A stretch of DNA of 64,000 bases from Trifolium pratense (lineage: Eukaryota > Streptophyta > Magnoliopsida > Fabales > Fabaceae). Every line of letters begins with the position of its first letter. The first letter of the stretch is position 1. Below are positions 11,901-23,046 of the stretch, piece by piece. The stretch lies in the NCBI RefSeq assembly GCF_020283565.1, contig NC_060061.1:4100010-4164009 (forward strand), in the 5' to 3' direction. The position numbers and the translations under genes are program-made. The notes under the pieces were generated by a model that saw only the letters and a program-made list of their open reading frames with translations, was not told the DNA's origin and did no database searches.

Positions 11901-13068
11901 AATAACATATTATTTCGAAGAAGAAAAAAGTGTGATGAAATCATTTATAAAGATTAAGAGGCAAAACTATACCCGGCACCAAAATGCGCTACCTCCCCTG
12001 GCAAAAGAATTGTATCAAAGGAATGACAAGGTTACAACAACAATCTTTTGATATAACAGATGATGAATTTATACTTGAACGCTTGTTGAAAGATAAAGTT
12101 TACTAACCATAAATTTGAATAAAGCCAGTAGGAAGAAAAAATGGGATGACAGTCATGACAACCCAAAAAACAATCTTAACTAACCACCATCCAGAGTGCC
12201 ATGTGTCTTTCTTTTGGTTCAGTTTTGAAGTGCCAGCAGTTGACAAAAACATTATGATATAGAATATCTGAACATGGATTAAGTTTAACTTTATATATGT
12301 TAGGACTATGCAACTGACCTTAGATAAGTGACTTAGTTATGATATATTGATATAACACTTTGATCAAAGAGCAAACATGTTTTTAATTACTATTTTTCCA
12401 CCCACCATAAATGAATCAAATTCTTTATTCTTCATTTTCTTTCTATACAGATCTTATACAAAGCCTTTCGTGAGGGTGACCAATTTCATGTATATAACTG
12501 AATAGGATACAAAGCAACCCAAGCTCACACGCAAAACACCTTCAGCACCCAAACAGTCTTTTCCACCATTGCATCCTTTTAATCCTGTAGGTTCGATATA
12601 TTAGATTTAAAGCCAATGGAAGCTATAGATATGATGGAACCACGATTTAATTGTCCCATATGTGTACTTGTACATAAGGTGTAGCAAGAATATTTGTTGA
12701 TTAAATTGAATGATTTGCCAACATTGAAAACGTTAAACTTAAGCATAAGAAGAAAACCACTTCAATTTATATATAACATACAAATGGCATAACTTAAGCA
12801 TAAGAGTTGGGACTGATAGAAGCATCATGACGCTAAATGATATATGATAATGGAAAGTGAAAGTTCTAAACTTACTTTCCATTTCAGTTAAAGCACCATG
12901 ACCATAGTCACGAGCAGCCCATGCCAACAGATTCGACACAAGAAAAATCAAGGCATAGGCATATCTTGCCATCCAAGGATTGGATGCATTTCGGAATTGA
13001 CTGAGCCATGAAGAATCATTGGATATGATTCTCCTCTCATTACCATTGTTGCTCTCCCCTGTTTCCAT
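8907..13068 (-). CDS. Serine incorporator (SERINC/TMS-type) multipass membrane protein
   Basis: Twelve coding exons on the minus strand: 13068-12876, 12584-12511, 12267-12108, 11997-11973 (25 nt), 11869-11780, 11223-11052, 10958-10885, 10643-10574, 10280-10209, 10129-9996, 9873-9800, 8962-8907. All phases match; the product is 397 residues, normal for plant SERINCs. Family hallmarks: LLAWAARDYGHGALTEME, CNGGKDCLGAEGVLR, MFLSTAGTSKLN, KDTWHSGWW, FITWTLVLVQLMTSVSLHP, EDDVPYGYGFFHFVFA, and DVGWTSTWVRIVNEWLAVC with a short hydrophobic end. About ten hydrophobic segments are visible. SERINC/TMS proteins sit in endomembranes or plasma membrane and were proposed to help serine enter phosphatidylserine and sphingolipid synthesis; that role is disputed (family knowledge). 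Intron 7 starts with GC instead of GT (10884-10883). The tiny last exon was located by phase and by the conserved WMLVAP motif. Confidence 0.92.
11311..11382 (+). tRNA. tRNA-Asp (GUC anticodon), possibly a decayed copy
   Basis: 72 nt, the standard length for tRNA-Asp. The D-loop region TAGTATAGTGGTAAG, the anticodon loop CTGTCAC with GTC, and the T-loop region GGTTTGATCC are all in place, and runs of T follow within 25 bp, which would suit Pol III termination. Weak points: an A-C mismatch in the acceptor stem (position 4), a broken first T-stem pair, and TTTGATC instead of TTCGATC in box B. It lies within the SERINC intron between 11779 and 11224, on the opposite strand. Either a divergent gene or a tRNA pseudogene; expression cannot be judged from sequence. 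Confidence 0.75.
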
Positions 13069-13619
13069 ACCTTCTTCAACACAGCAATGCTACGCGAGTA
13101 CGCGGTACATGAATGAATGGAGCAGACAAGAAATGGACGACATTCAATTAAGATCTTTTATTCTATTCCCCTGTACTGTAATGCAGAAAAGAATCATCTT
13201 TGTCATGGGAGGTTAATTACTGTTTAGCTAAGACTTAATAAAACAAAAGATAAATAAGTAAATAACTGTGGATGAAGAATAATAGATGTTTCACTTTTCA
13301 TAATATTTGGATAGTCATAGCTTTTCCTAATGAAAATCAACATATATTCTCTTATGAAGGTTTAATGTTAGGGAACGCAACCCATAATATACTTCCATCC
13401 AAAAGAACTAAAAAAGATAAAAATAAATAACTTAATACTCTATTCGTTTATTTTTATTTAATGTTATTTACCCATATCAATGATCATTTAAAAAAAACAT
13501 ACCTCTGATAAAATTATATATATATTCTTATTAATTTATATATTTGTTAACAATGTAGAATTTTTTTAGACATGCATCTAATCAATACACTCCAGAATAG
13601 CACCTTATGAAAATTTTAG

Positions 13620-13850
13620 ACCAAAATTAACGCAATTTTTTCTCTTATAACTTATGAAAATATATTCATTTATTAAGGACCAAGTTGAGGGATCAAGTTA
13701 CATTAACTTATATAGTTAAATGATTAAATTGACAGATTTTAAAATTAAGGAACCAAGTTTAGTTAACTTACATAAGATAAGGGACCAATTGACCGGTTTT
13801 AAAGTTATGTACCAAAAGAGGTATTTAAGCCTAAAATATCGTAATTAAGT
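13620..13850. repeat. Possible transposon remnant in the SERINC leader intron
   Basis: Repeated phrases AAGGACCAAGTTGAGGGA, TTAAGGAACCAAGTTTAG and ATAAGGGACCAATTGACC, with neighbouring AGTTAACTTA and TTAACTTATA words, look like a decayed interspersed repeat. No termini are resolved. Confidence 0.3.
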
Positions 13851-14439
13851 GCAAAAAATAACAATTTTTTTTTTGTCAAATAATCTAGTAGCTAACCTTG
13901 AGGGGAAGTCGAGAATTTGAGATTCTAACTTTGATCTATCTAATAATGTCACCGATAGCTAGTTGACAAAATTCTAGTAGCTAGCCTCTCTTAATATATG
14001 ACTTTTTACAAAATTCTAACCTTGCAAAATTACCAGTAAAAAACTATAAATACATTTTATTTGTCTTATAATTTATAAATAATTAAAAATAAAAATATAA
14101 ATAAAACTACACAAATTTTAATTTTTGCGAAAGTTTTTTTATACAATTAACTTAGTTTAGGGATGGATGGAGGGAGAGGGAGGGAGCAATAAAAAACTCA
14201 TCTGGCAGGCTGCCATAATAATTGGTGATTGGATCGGGCATACTACTTTACTTTCAATACAAGTATCGGAATGCGCAACCTCTCGATTAAAGCATAATCA
14301 CAATTGTTTGACTTTAAACGCATCTACCTTCTCTCTCTCTCACACACAACTCAATCAATTCATTCATACTCACCGTTTGTTTGTTTTCATATTTACTGAA
14401 ATACTAAAATGACAAATTAACAATGCAGGAACTATTTTC

Positions 14440-14570
14440 ACACGAACACCGAATACAACACGGACACTGACACGCCCACACTGATAAAAATTTAAAAAAA
14501 TAACATAATTTAGTGTAATCGTAAGTGTCGGTGTCGGTGTCCGTGCTAATCTAAGGAGTGTCGGTGCTTA
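14440..14570. repeat. Fold-back repeat with ACACGGACAC / GTGTCCGTGT arms
   Basis: The left arm contains ACACCGAATACAACACGGACACTGACAC. About 50 bp of A+T-rich loop follow, then the right arm GTGTCGGTGTCGGTGTCCGTG. The arms are complementary over roughly 20-25 bases with mismatches. This matches the general look of a small plant inverted-repeat element; a weaker relative may lie near 63125-63260. Confidence 0.5.
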
Positions 14571-14656
14571 CTAGATTTTCAATAATAAAAATAATTGCAG
14601 ATCTACTTCCGTTGAGAAAGAAAATCGATTATCTTTTGGAGAGTTGTATTTCAATT

Positions 14657-14659
14657 TTA

Positions 14660-14714
<55 letters not shown>
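14657..14714. repeat. (ATT)n microsatellite
   Basis: About 19 uninterrupted ATT/TAT units in the leader intron of the SERINC gene. Confidence 0.97.
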
Positions 14715-15414
14715 TAAAGCAGTTGAGTACAGTACAATAGAATGATTCATTTTTCTTTACTTCAAAGTAACCATCCATCCCCCCAACTTTCCTTTTTGTT
14801 TATTCTTTTCTAATTTTCTCGGCAAACAAATATCACATCCAAATGCATTCAACATTTACTTACATCTGGAAATTGTGAAAAAATAGATAGAAATTTTCAC
14901 ATAATGCTAAGAATTAAACATCAGAACAAGTACTTATAAACAAATTAATGCAGAAAAATAAAAGATGAATCGAACTGAGAAATGAGAATTACTTGAAAGA
15001 AAAGCGTAGAATCTATGAAATGAAATTGAAAGCACGCAGATACCTGAGAAGAAGAAGAAGAAGGAGAAAATGCAGATCTATTTGCGAGTGAACACTGGAT
15101 CGCTGTTTCTCGAAGCGGTTTGTGGTTTCATAATTCTGTTTTCAATCTCTCTCTCTCTTTTTGAGAGAAAGATTATTAGAAAATGAAAAATAAAATGAAA
15201 ACAGAGAGAAATAGAGAGGGGTTGGAAATTAAACGCTTTGCTGCTTGTGCGCTTTCGGCTCCTAAAAAATGATTTAAACTTGATTGCTTTTTACTTTTGG
15301 TTTCCTAGTTTTTGTTTGCTTTTTTCCTTTTTATTTTCCCGCCGCAAGCTTCCTCTATTTTTCTAGTTTTTCTTTTCTGGTACATTCTTTTTTTCCTTCT
15401 AAATACTAATATCT

Positions 15415-16342
15415 AGGGGTGGACAACGGTTCGGGTCGGGCGGGTTTGGGCCCAAAACCATCACCCGGTCCAATCCACGGGTGACGAATTACAGTCCACA
15501 CCGAACCATTTTTGGACTTCGGTTTAAACGGGTTCGGTTCAAGCGGGTCGCGGGTTCAACGGATGGATATATACGGGTCAGGCTACAACCAAAATTTCAA
15601 AACAAACACAAATCCAAAGGATTAAAATTCGGAATACAGCATAAATTAAAAAACAATTTTAACTCAACCTTAGATCTGTATTATCAAGATCTCAACCAAC
15701 AAAAAACAAAACATAATTAGACATGGAAGAATGATGAAGAAAAAGATGGAAAAGAAAGAGGAGAAAGAGAAGAAGGAAGGGGCAATTATTGTTCTCTTTT
15801 GACACTTCAATCGTTATTGTATAAGTCGTTTCTTGATCTCTATTGCTGCAAGGCTAAGAGGAAAATAGATTGAAGAGGCTTAGACTTGAAATGAACAGGA
15901 GAGAGATAGAAAAGTTGTATTGGTAGTGTTTGAAAAGAAATAAGTTGATTATAATAAAATAATAAATAAATTAAATAAATGAAAAAATCTCTTCAGATTT
16001 GTATGCATGATACCGTAAAAGGAAATTAGGCAGTAATTGGCAGTAATTGTGTTCTCTGAATACGCTTTGGACACTCCATTTTATGAATAATAAAACAACT
16101 GTCACCCATTATAGCTGTATTCACGTGATTTTAGATAGAAAACAATAAATATTAATTAATTACTCGGATTGGTTCGGACTACCGCGGATGACTTTCAATG
16201 ATCCGAACCCGACCGCCTCTAGTCATACCAGACCGCTATTTTGGACTTGCCAACCCGCGGTTTAATTTCAACCCGACCCGGTTCGGTTTCATAGCCTCGG
16301 TTTTTGCAGTTTCAATCGGGTTTCGGGTCTTTGTCCACCCCT
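15415..16342. mobile_element. MULE-type non-autonomous DNA transposon
   Basis: Begins AGGGGTGGACAA and ends with its exact complement TTGTCCACCCCT, giving 12-bp perfect terminal inverted repeats. It is flanked on both sides by the direct repeat ACTAATATCT (15405-15414 and 16343-16352). A 10-bp target duplication is within the range for Mutator-like elements. The subterminal parts are rich in CGGGTTCGGG and CCCGACCCGG words. Length 928 bp; no transposase frame is visible, so it would need a helper. It sits about 180 bp upstream of the inferred SERINC transcript start. Confidence 0.85.
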
Positions 16343-16414
16343 ACTAATATCTCTTTCCGTCTAAAAAGAATGTAGTAGAAAAGAAAAACTAGAAGGGTGC
16401 TGTTAACATGTGTA

Positions 16415-16562
16415 TATAGGGCACATGTTAAAGTTTCTATAATTAGAAATTTACATTTAATATTATAAACGAATTTAATGCTTAAAAGATATAATACACA
16501 TGTTTCGAAAAAATATTTCTAGATTTGTATTCTTAACATGTGCCTTAGGTGCACATGTTAAC
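16415..16562. repeat. MITE-like repeat with TTAACATGTG...CACATGTTAA ends
   Basis: Left block GTTAACATGTGTATATAGGG then CACATGTTAAAG; right block CTTAACATGTGCCTTAGGTG then CACATGTTAACA. A related arrangement (ACTAACATGTGCCATAAGGG, then AACATGTGTCTTAGAGCAC) occurs at 36095-36265 beside the LRX gene. Confidence 0.5.
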
Positions 16563-16581
16563 ATTTGCCTTATAAAAATTA

Positions 16582-16840
16582 CTCTCTCCGTTCCAAAATA
16601 TAAGAGCTAGTTTGATTAATGTACGTATACCAACGAACAATTTTCATCATTAATATCTTTAATTCTCTATTATTAAAAATTATAAAAACTTATATTTTGA
16701 AAATACTCATCAAAACAAATCAAACAAGATCTTATATCTAATATTTATATCTATCTATTATTAAAAAAATATGGTCAAAGCAAGATAAATGAATAATGTC
16801 ATTTAGTAAAATTAAATTTTATAAAATGGGACGTGGGGAG
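16582..16840. mobile_element. Stowaway-like (Tc1/mariner) MITE
   Basis: Starts CTCTCTCCGTTCC immediately after TA and ends GGGACGTGGGGAG immediately before TA, giving imperfect inverted termini of the CTCCCTCCGTTCC type and a TA target duplication. 259 bp, A+T-rich, non-coding. The interior is shared with 7590-7800. Confidence 0.75.
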
Positions 16841-17908
16841 TAAAACATTCATTAAATGCATTTTCTCTTAATAAAGGAAGAGTAACAATGACTTAACTTA
16901 TTAACCCGCATAATTATATATAATATGCATTATATAATTAAATTTCATTTATAGCATAGTAAAAAAAAATTATCTATTAATCCCCCTTTGTGTGGTTCGT
17001 GAATCCCAGCTCAATAATTTTATATTATTAATTAATAGATAAATATAACTAAAAATGAATAATTTTTTTTGATATATTTGGTTAAAAGTTTGGACTAAAT
17101 ACATTAATTAGTTTCAAATTCAACGCTAATTACCACTGAATCAACTAACTATCGATGTTTTACTTCCATTTTTGTCTTCTTAATCATTGTACCAAGCACT
17201 GTTTAGCTAGACCATTTTCAACAAAGCATATATAGAAGATAATTAATGTTTTATTATTTCGTTTGCCCTGAAGCGTCGATGCATAAATAGGCAATATACT
17301 AAAGCATGATCTATATCATCAAGTCATTACTTTTAACAAGAGAATGGTGAAAATAACAAATACTTTGTTCTTTGTTTTGTGTTTGGTGACTAGTATTACC
17401 GGCCACACATTTGATGATTTGGAGATACAAATTAACAAGCCTCATGTCAAGAGCATTCGTGTACACATCTCGTTAATTTATTTGTGGTTTAATTGATTTA
17501 ATCCCCCTTTTTTATTTATTTTGGTGATTTTATTGATAATTTTGTTTTTGACTTATTTTGGTGATTTTATAGACCGAGTCCGGGTATATAGTCGATTGTG
17601 TTGATATTAACAAACAACCAGCTTTTGATCATCCATTACTAAAAAATCATACGTTACAGGTAAAATATTTCATATAATTAAATTTCTACAATAAAATTCT
17701 TTTATTATTTATTTTTGGTCAAAATCTTGTAAATTCTTTTGTTATTTATATGGTCTCTTTCAATGAATGTTTTTCTTCTTATTTTATCGTAGAGAAAACC
17801 GAGTTTTGAAAGAAAAATGAATGAAACAAGTGTAAAGAGTTCGCCAAACAAACCCATATATTGGCTTGAGAATATTAGGTGTCCAAAAGGAACAGTTCCT
17901 ATTCGAAG

Positions 17909-18349
17909 TGATTTTAACTGTTAATCAGAACAGTTAGATGGCCAGCTAGCAGTCCGTTGAGCAGGTGGTTGACGGCGGGTCGAGCAGCTGATCTACGGAG
18001 GGGGGGATTGTACCTGCAGGTGCTCTGATGCCAAAGTCAGACAAGGAAAGAGAGTAAGAGATACTAGAGAGATAAAGTAATTGAGAGAATGAATAATGTT
18101 ACGTAGCTCTCCTATATAGGAGAGCTTATATAGCCCCCAGCTCTTGGCCAAAGGTCCTCTTATTAGGTTGGACTTGTCAAGGCCCAATAAGATGGATTGC
18201 CAAGATATCACCCTAAGATAGTGGGTAGAACAGTAATTTGCTCCTATCTTGGAGAGGTTCCACCATGTTCTGCTGACATGGATATGATGGGCAAGCCATG
18301 TGGACTTTAGAGGGTATGAAGTGGACTAGTTCTAGTCTAGTCCAGAACA
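17909..18349. mobile_element. Solo LTR inserted in exon 3 of the neprosin gene
   Basis: Starts TGATTTTAAC and ends CCAGAACA, i.e. TG...CA. It is flanked by CGAAG (17904-17908) and TGAAG (18350-18354), a 5-bp target duplication with one mismatch. Removing the element plus one copy of the duplication rejoins the host exon exactly in frame (VPIR to RITKIDLIRG), which supports these borders. A TATATAG box and a self-complementary CTCCTATATAGGAG lie inside. No coding capacity. Confidence 0.8.
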
Positions 18350-19502
18350 TGAAGGATAACCAAAATTGATCTTATTCGAGGCAAATCTGTATTCAATGAT
18401 CATAACCTAATTCAATCCATTTTGCATGTAAGTTTTCTTTTGAATTTCCAATTTCTTAATTTATTTGTATAAATAACATATAATTCATTTTTATTAATAT
18501 GCGAATATATTGAATTTGTAGGAAGCTAATGCGTACAATGTACCTCAGCTGGATATTATCCATGGAATTAAGGCAACTACTAGTATTTATAATCCAAAAG
18601 TTGATAAGGATCAATCAAGTTCAGGTCATTTATTCGTTCAAAATACAATCACAGATGCTACTAATAAAATCATGGTTGGATGGCATGTGAATTTTCATTA
18701 TTCTATTATGCAAAAATTTTGTTTTTAATCTTTTTTTTTTTCGATAATTTTTTTTTTTTAATCTTAAAACATACGCGTATACATATAATTAACTTTATAC
18801 ATTAAATGACGCCAGGTATCTCCAAAATTATACAATGATGATCATTCGACTTATTTTTACTCAGCATGGACGGTAAGTAAATGTTTATAGAAAATAAGTC
18901 ATACATCCTCCGATAATATATAAGTAAAAATTAACTTTTTAGGTTCATTGCATATATAATGTATCTGTTTTATACTATAGATCAGATACATTAAATATAC
19001 AATGAATCTAGAAAGATGATTTTTGTTTATATATTGTCACGAAGGGAGTATGTTTTTAAAAGATGTTCTTACTAAAGTAACTTTTTTTTTTAAAAAAAAA
19101 TTATCAATGTTTGTAATATTTCTTTGAATCTTAATTTACATTTAAGATTAATTGAAAAATATAACAGTTTTGTTTCTTTTAAATATAAGATGATTTGTTG
19201 AATTTGTCAAACAAAAAAAAAATGATTTCTTAAAAAATTACGGTCAGATGATTTCAAAAGTACCGGATGTTACAATATGTTATGCAAGGGTTTCGTTCAA
19301 ACAGATAGGTCATATTATCTTGGTTCACGTATACGTAGAACATCTACTTATGGCGGAGAGATGATTGAGATGCCAATTTCTCTTAATAAGGTAATATCTT
19401 TACATAAATTTATAAATTTAAAATGTTTCAATTATTAAACCTGAAAGGAAAAAAATCATGATATAATATGTTATAGAGTGATACTCATGATATAAGGTAT
19501 GA

Positions 19503-19690
19503 TTTTAATTAATATGCACTTACGGTGTAAAATAGTTTTACATTATCAATCAATATCAACCATATTTTCCGCCACATCACCCCACTTCACCCCATTTTCT
19601 TGATATGATATGGCAAAATAATGGTTGTTTATTGGACAATCGTGTAAAACTATTTTACATTTTCGGTGCATATCAATTAAACTCATAAGG
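19503..19690. repeat. Fold-back MITE in intron 6 of the neprosin gene
   Basis: Left arm TTAATTAATATGCACTTACGG then TGTAAAATAGTTTTACA; right arm TGTAAAACTATTTTACA then TTTTCGGTGCATATCAATTAA. The arms are complementary over about 40 bases with few mismatches around a 100-base centre. Confidence 0.65.
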
Positions 19691-21449
19691 TATATTGTAT
19701 TATATATACACAACTTACATAAGATTTAAATTCATTCAACTTCTTAACCATGTGTTTCAAAGTACACATAATGAAAATCTTGTCTGTAACATATTAAGTG
19801 TGGAAGGATAATGCTATCATCACAAATTCAAATGACTGTCGATAATAATATTTATAAAAATAAAAATTACGATCCTTTTCATTTTTACGGTTAAAAAAAA
19901 TATTATTAACGTCAATTCAATATGAGCCACATCTTTATTATATGTTTTTTTAATCAAATCGGTGTCAATTAAGTCATTATTTTAACCATAAAAATGAAAA
20001 TAATTATTAAATTATACTTGCAAACATCAATGTATATTATCGATAATATTTTAGATATTTTTTAAATATTGTCCCATCATGGACCACTTGATAAAGTGAT
20101 CTAAAATATAATTTACGTGGAAACTATATATTCACAAAATGTTATGGATATTCATGTAGGATCGAACAAGCCATAATTGGTGGTTAGCAGTGGCAGATAA
20201 GACTATTGGATATTTTCCAGCAGCTTTATTCCCTAACATGGTCAAACCTTCCGGAGTGGGATGGGGTGGGTCAACATTATCTCCTGCGGGTACCTCTAGT
20301 CCTTCGATGGGATCTGGACACTTTCCTGATAAAGATTTCGTTCATGCAAGTTATTTTAGAGAAATTGGAATTCAAATTGATGATTCTGGAACATATTATG
20401 AACCAACTGGAGAAGAACACGCTGATGCTGCCTCCTGTTATAATGTTATATACTACGGAGATCAAGGAGAAGAATTTGGATATTCTCTTCAATTTGGAGG
20501 ACCCGGTTGTAACAAGTAATTGTCGTAACCAATGTTTGATTATTTCTCATAATAAATTAAGAATAATCAATCTTACCATAAATAACTTACTTTTCTTGAT
20601 AGTCTAAACACAAATATAATTTGCGACTGTTGTGATATTGATAATGTTGTTTCCTTAACAAATTAAAATTGCTGGAAAACATCCAACATTAGCAATGGTT
20701 GCTGTCTTATTTTTCTCATGAAAGGATTAATGTTATTCTTTGGCTTCTTAAAAAAAAATATCAAACTCTTCGAACTCGTCATCATCTTTAAAGATATCAT
20801 GTCATATATCGGCAGAAAAGTTTGAATTCCAGCAGCAAATAAGAAATTTGATACGGGTTTTGCTTGTTTGAGTTTTTTGTAATAGCAAATATATTATATA
20901 AATATAAAAATAAGAAGAAAAAAAAAGTAAAAGAGAAAGTTTAGAAAAATAAAGAGTACGAGAATCTAATAATCTCCTATATATATAAGATAGAAAAATA
21001 AACACTTGAAACTTAAAAAAAACAATGAGGCGCACCCACCAAACATATGTTGATTACACTTTTAAAGTTCAGAGAGAAACACAAAGTGACGGCTAGGGTT
21101 TCAATAATATTATAATAGCATTACTTAACAAAATAAGGATTACAAAATAATTTATAATAATTCCTAATGGACTACTAAACTACTAACATATAAAGCCCAA
21201 TACTTAAAGCCCTAATAATATTATTATCTAACACTTCCCCTCAAACTCACGATGCATTATCAGATAATCATCGAGAGTTTGTCAAACAAAAAACGAAAAT
21301 CAAACTACTCTAACTAAATATTTTATTTCTAATACTACTCCTCAAGCTAAAGCTTACTAAGCTTTGAGCTTGTTACAAATCAACCCGAAAATAAACTAAA
21401 TTAACTAATAGCTTCAAATTCAACTTCTTCAGATTTCAGACTTCGAATT

Positions 21450-21736
21450 GTGAGTATTCCTTCACCGGATTCAATGTGAGGATTCCCTCACCGGATTCAA
21501 TGTGAGTATTCCCTCACCGGATTCAAATTTCAAATTGTGAGTATTCCCTCACCGGATTCAATGTGAGTATTCCCTCACCGGATTCAATGTGAGTATTCCC
21601 TCACCGGATTCAAATTTCAAATTGTGAGTATTCCCTCACCGGATTCAATGTGAGTATTCCCTCACCGGATTCAATGTGAGTATTCCCTCACCGGATTCAA
21701 TGTGAGTATTCCCTCACCGGATTCAATGTGAGTATT
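21450..21736. repeat. Minisatellite of about ten 26-bp units inside the LTR element
   Basis: Unit TTCCCTCACCGGATTCAATG plus TGAGTA. Units 3 and 6 carry the same extra 9-bp AAATTTCAA-type segment, so a three-unit block (26+26+35) has itself been duplicated. Each unit contains CTCAC and GTGAG, able to form a small hairpin. Confidence 0.9.
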
Positions 21737-22356
21737 ATCTTAACTCACCCGAGAGAACCAAACAAAAAAAACAGTCATGACAAACCAAACCAGACCGCAA
21801 GAAGCAAAGCATAACCAAACAAAACAGAACAAAAACCAAATCAAATGGAACTGAACCAAATTAAATCAATCATACCAATCCAACTCAAATACCAATCCGA
21901 TGCACATAATTCCATCAGCATGTGCTGCCGTCTTCTTCATATACCATATACACTATACTTCCATGAGAGTATATGGCACCGGCAACTCTGCCAACAATAA
22001 AAGTGACCTTTGATATATTGGAATAGCTATTAGCTTCAATACGGCGGCTGCGGACGAAATTAACATCACTCAACAAACAGAAAATTGTGATTCACTTTAA
22101 GCTATTCCTCAAAAACAAATTTGCTCTTTCTTCAATCGATTTCTTTGAACAATACGGAAAAGAACCAACAACCAAAAGATCAGTATTAAATTTCTTTGAA
22201 CAATACGGAAAATCAAATACTGGAACGGAAAACAAAACAATCAATCAAACACCGAAAATCAAAACAAATAGATTCCCAATTATTATTATTTTTTGGGAAC
22301 TCGACAACGGAAACTACGAATTTTTCAAGGCGGATCGAACCTTGCTCTAGATACCA

Positions 22357-22496
22357 TGTTAAATATGCTTGGATCTCAACCTCAAAAGCTAGCTCAAAGG
22401 GTGAGGTTGCTCTCACATATTTTATACACTTCACATCCCGGGAACCTAAGCAATGTGGGACTTCAAACAATCTCCAACACAACAACATATTCAACA
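22357..22496 (-). repeat. Second, shorter LTR-like segment with its own primer-site-like motif
   Basis: On the minus strand: TGTTGAATATG...ATATTTAACA, 140 bp, with a TATAAAATATG box, followed at once by TGGTATCTAGAGC, which resembles a tRNA-Met primer site. It lies between the primer site and the interior of the larger element. No target duplication is seen around it, so it may be an acquired or recombined LTR rather than an independent insertion. Confidence 0.6.
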
Positions 22497-23046
22497 CCCA
22501 CCCTCACGCCTAGCGTGGTCCTGGGTCAAATGCCCACATTGCAGTCCTTAACCCGGCTCTGATACCATGTTAAAGTTCAGAGAGAAACACAAAGTGACGG
22601 CTAGGGTTTCAATAATATTATAATAGCATTACTTAACAAAATAAGGATTACAAAATAATTTATAATAATTCCTAATGGACTACTAAACTACTAACATATA
22701 AAGCTCAATACTTAAAGCCCTAATAATATTATTATCTAACATACACCACCACCAGAAAAAGAATAATTCTCATAAAAGAGAGAATGAGACTATAGCTAAG
22801 AAGATCAAGGAAGGGGAGAAGAATTTATGAGATTGCATATTTGTATGTTTGGGTTCTGCGTTGGGCGGGCGAATTATTGTTTTTGAGGGTTCTGCGTTGT
22901 AGAAAATGATACGGATGCTTTTAAAAAAAAATTATCAAGTAATTTAGTGCCTAAAAAACTTTTAAGATAAACTAATTAAAGAACCGTGCGTTTGCATGGG
23001 TAGCGTAATATTACGGTGATTAATTAGTTTTCAAATTATAATTTTA

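Larger units (their letters stand above)
13069..15235 (-). other. 5' UTR exons and leader intron of the SERINC gene
   Basis: Minus-strand reading gives a candidate leader exon from about 15235 to 15045, ending CTCAG|GTATC. A long intron follows to an acceptor TTACAG at about 13176, then a second leader segment runs into the ATG at 13068. The leader exon is rich in GAAGAA/TTCTTC and CTCTCT, typical of plant 5' UTRs. Boundaries are inferred from splice consensus only. Confidence 0.55.
17344..20519 (+). pseudogene. Neprosin-domain protein gene, disrupted by a solo LTR
   Basis: Reconstructable exons: 17344-17460, 17573-17659, 17793 to 18427 (interrupted by an insertion at 17909-18354), 18522-18686, 18816-18872, about 19244-19390, 20160-20519. 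The first exon encodes a signal-peptide-like start (MVKITNTLFFVLCLVTS). Family motifs follow: [91 protein letters not shown] and GGPGC near the end. These match plant neprosin-type (activation peptide plus neprosin) secreted proteins, some of which are glutamic peptidases. As it stands, translation stops four codons into the insertion. A second lesion is likely: phase requires an acceptor just before 19244, but the sequence there reads ACGG, not an AG; the next AG is 4 bp further on and shifts the frame. The remaining exons are open, so the breakage looks recent. Confidence 0.85.
21060..22741 (-). mobile_element. Complete non-autonomous Copia-type LTR retrotransposon
   Basis: Two 174-bp direct repeats (21060-21233 and 22568-22741) differ at only two positions by eye. 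The whole is flanked by the perfect 5-bp duplication TACAC (21055-21059, 22742-22746). Read on the minus strand, the LTR begins TGTTAGATAA and ends TTTAACA. Directly after the 5' LTR is TGGTATCAGAGC (22567-22556), the usual plant initiator-tRNA-Met primer site. Directly before the 3' LTR is the purine run TTTGAGGGGAAG (about 21245-21234). The 1.3-kb interior has no gag or pol frame, so mobility must be supplied in trans. Two changes in 174 bp imply a very recent insertion. Confidence 0.93.

Noticed and set aside
15481..15720. 79-codon plus-strand frame
   Set aside because: Lies wholly in the MULE-type element and resembles no transposase; starts in its G+C-rich subterminal region.
21450..21736. 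CRISPR-like regular repeats
   Set aside because: Units are directly adjacent with no unique spacers, in a plant retroelement; it is a minisatellite.
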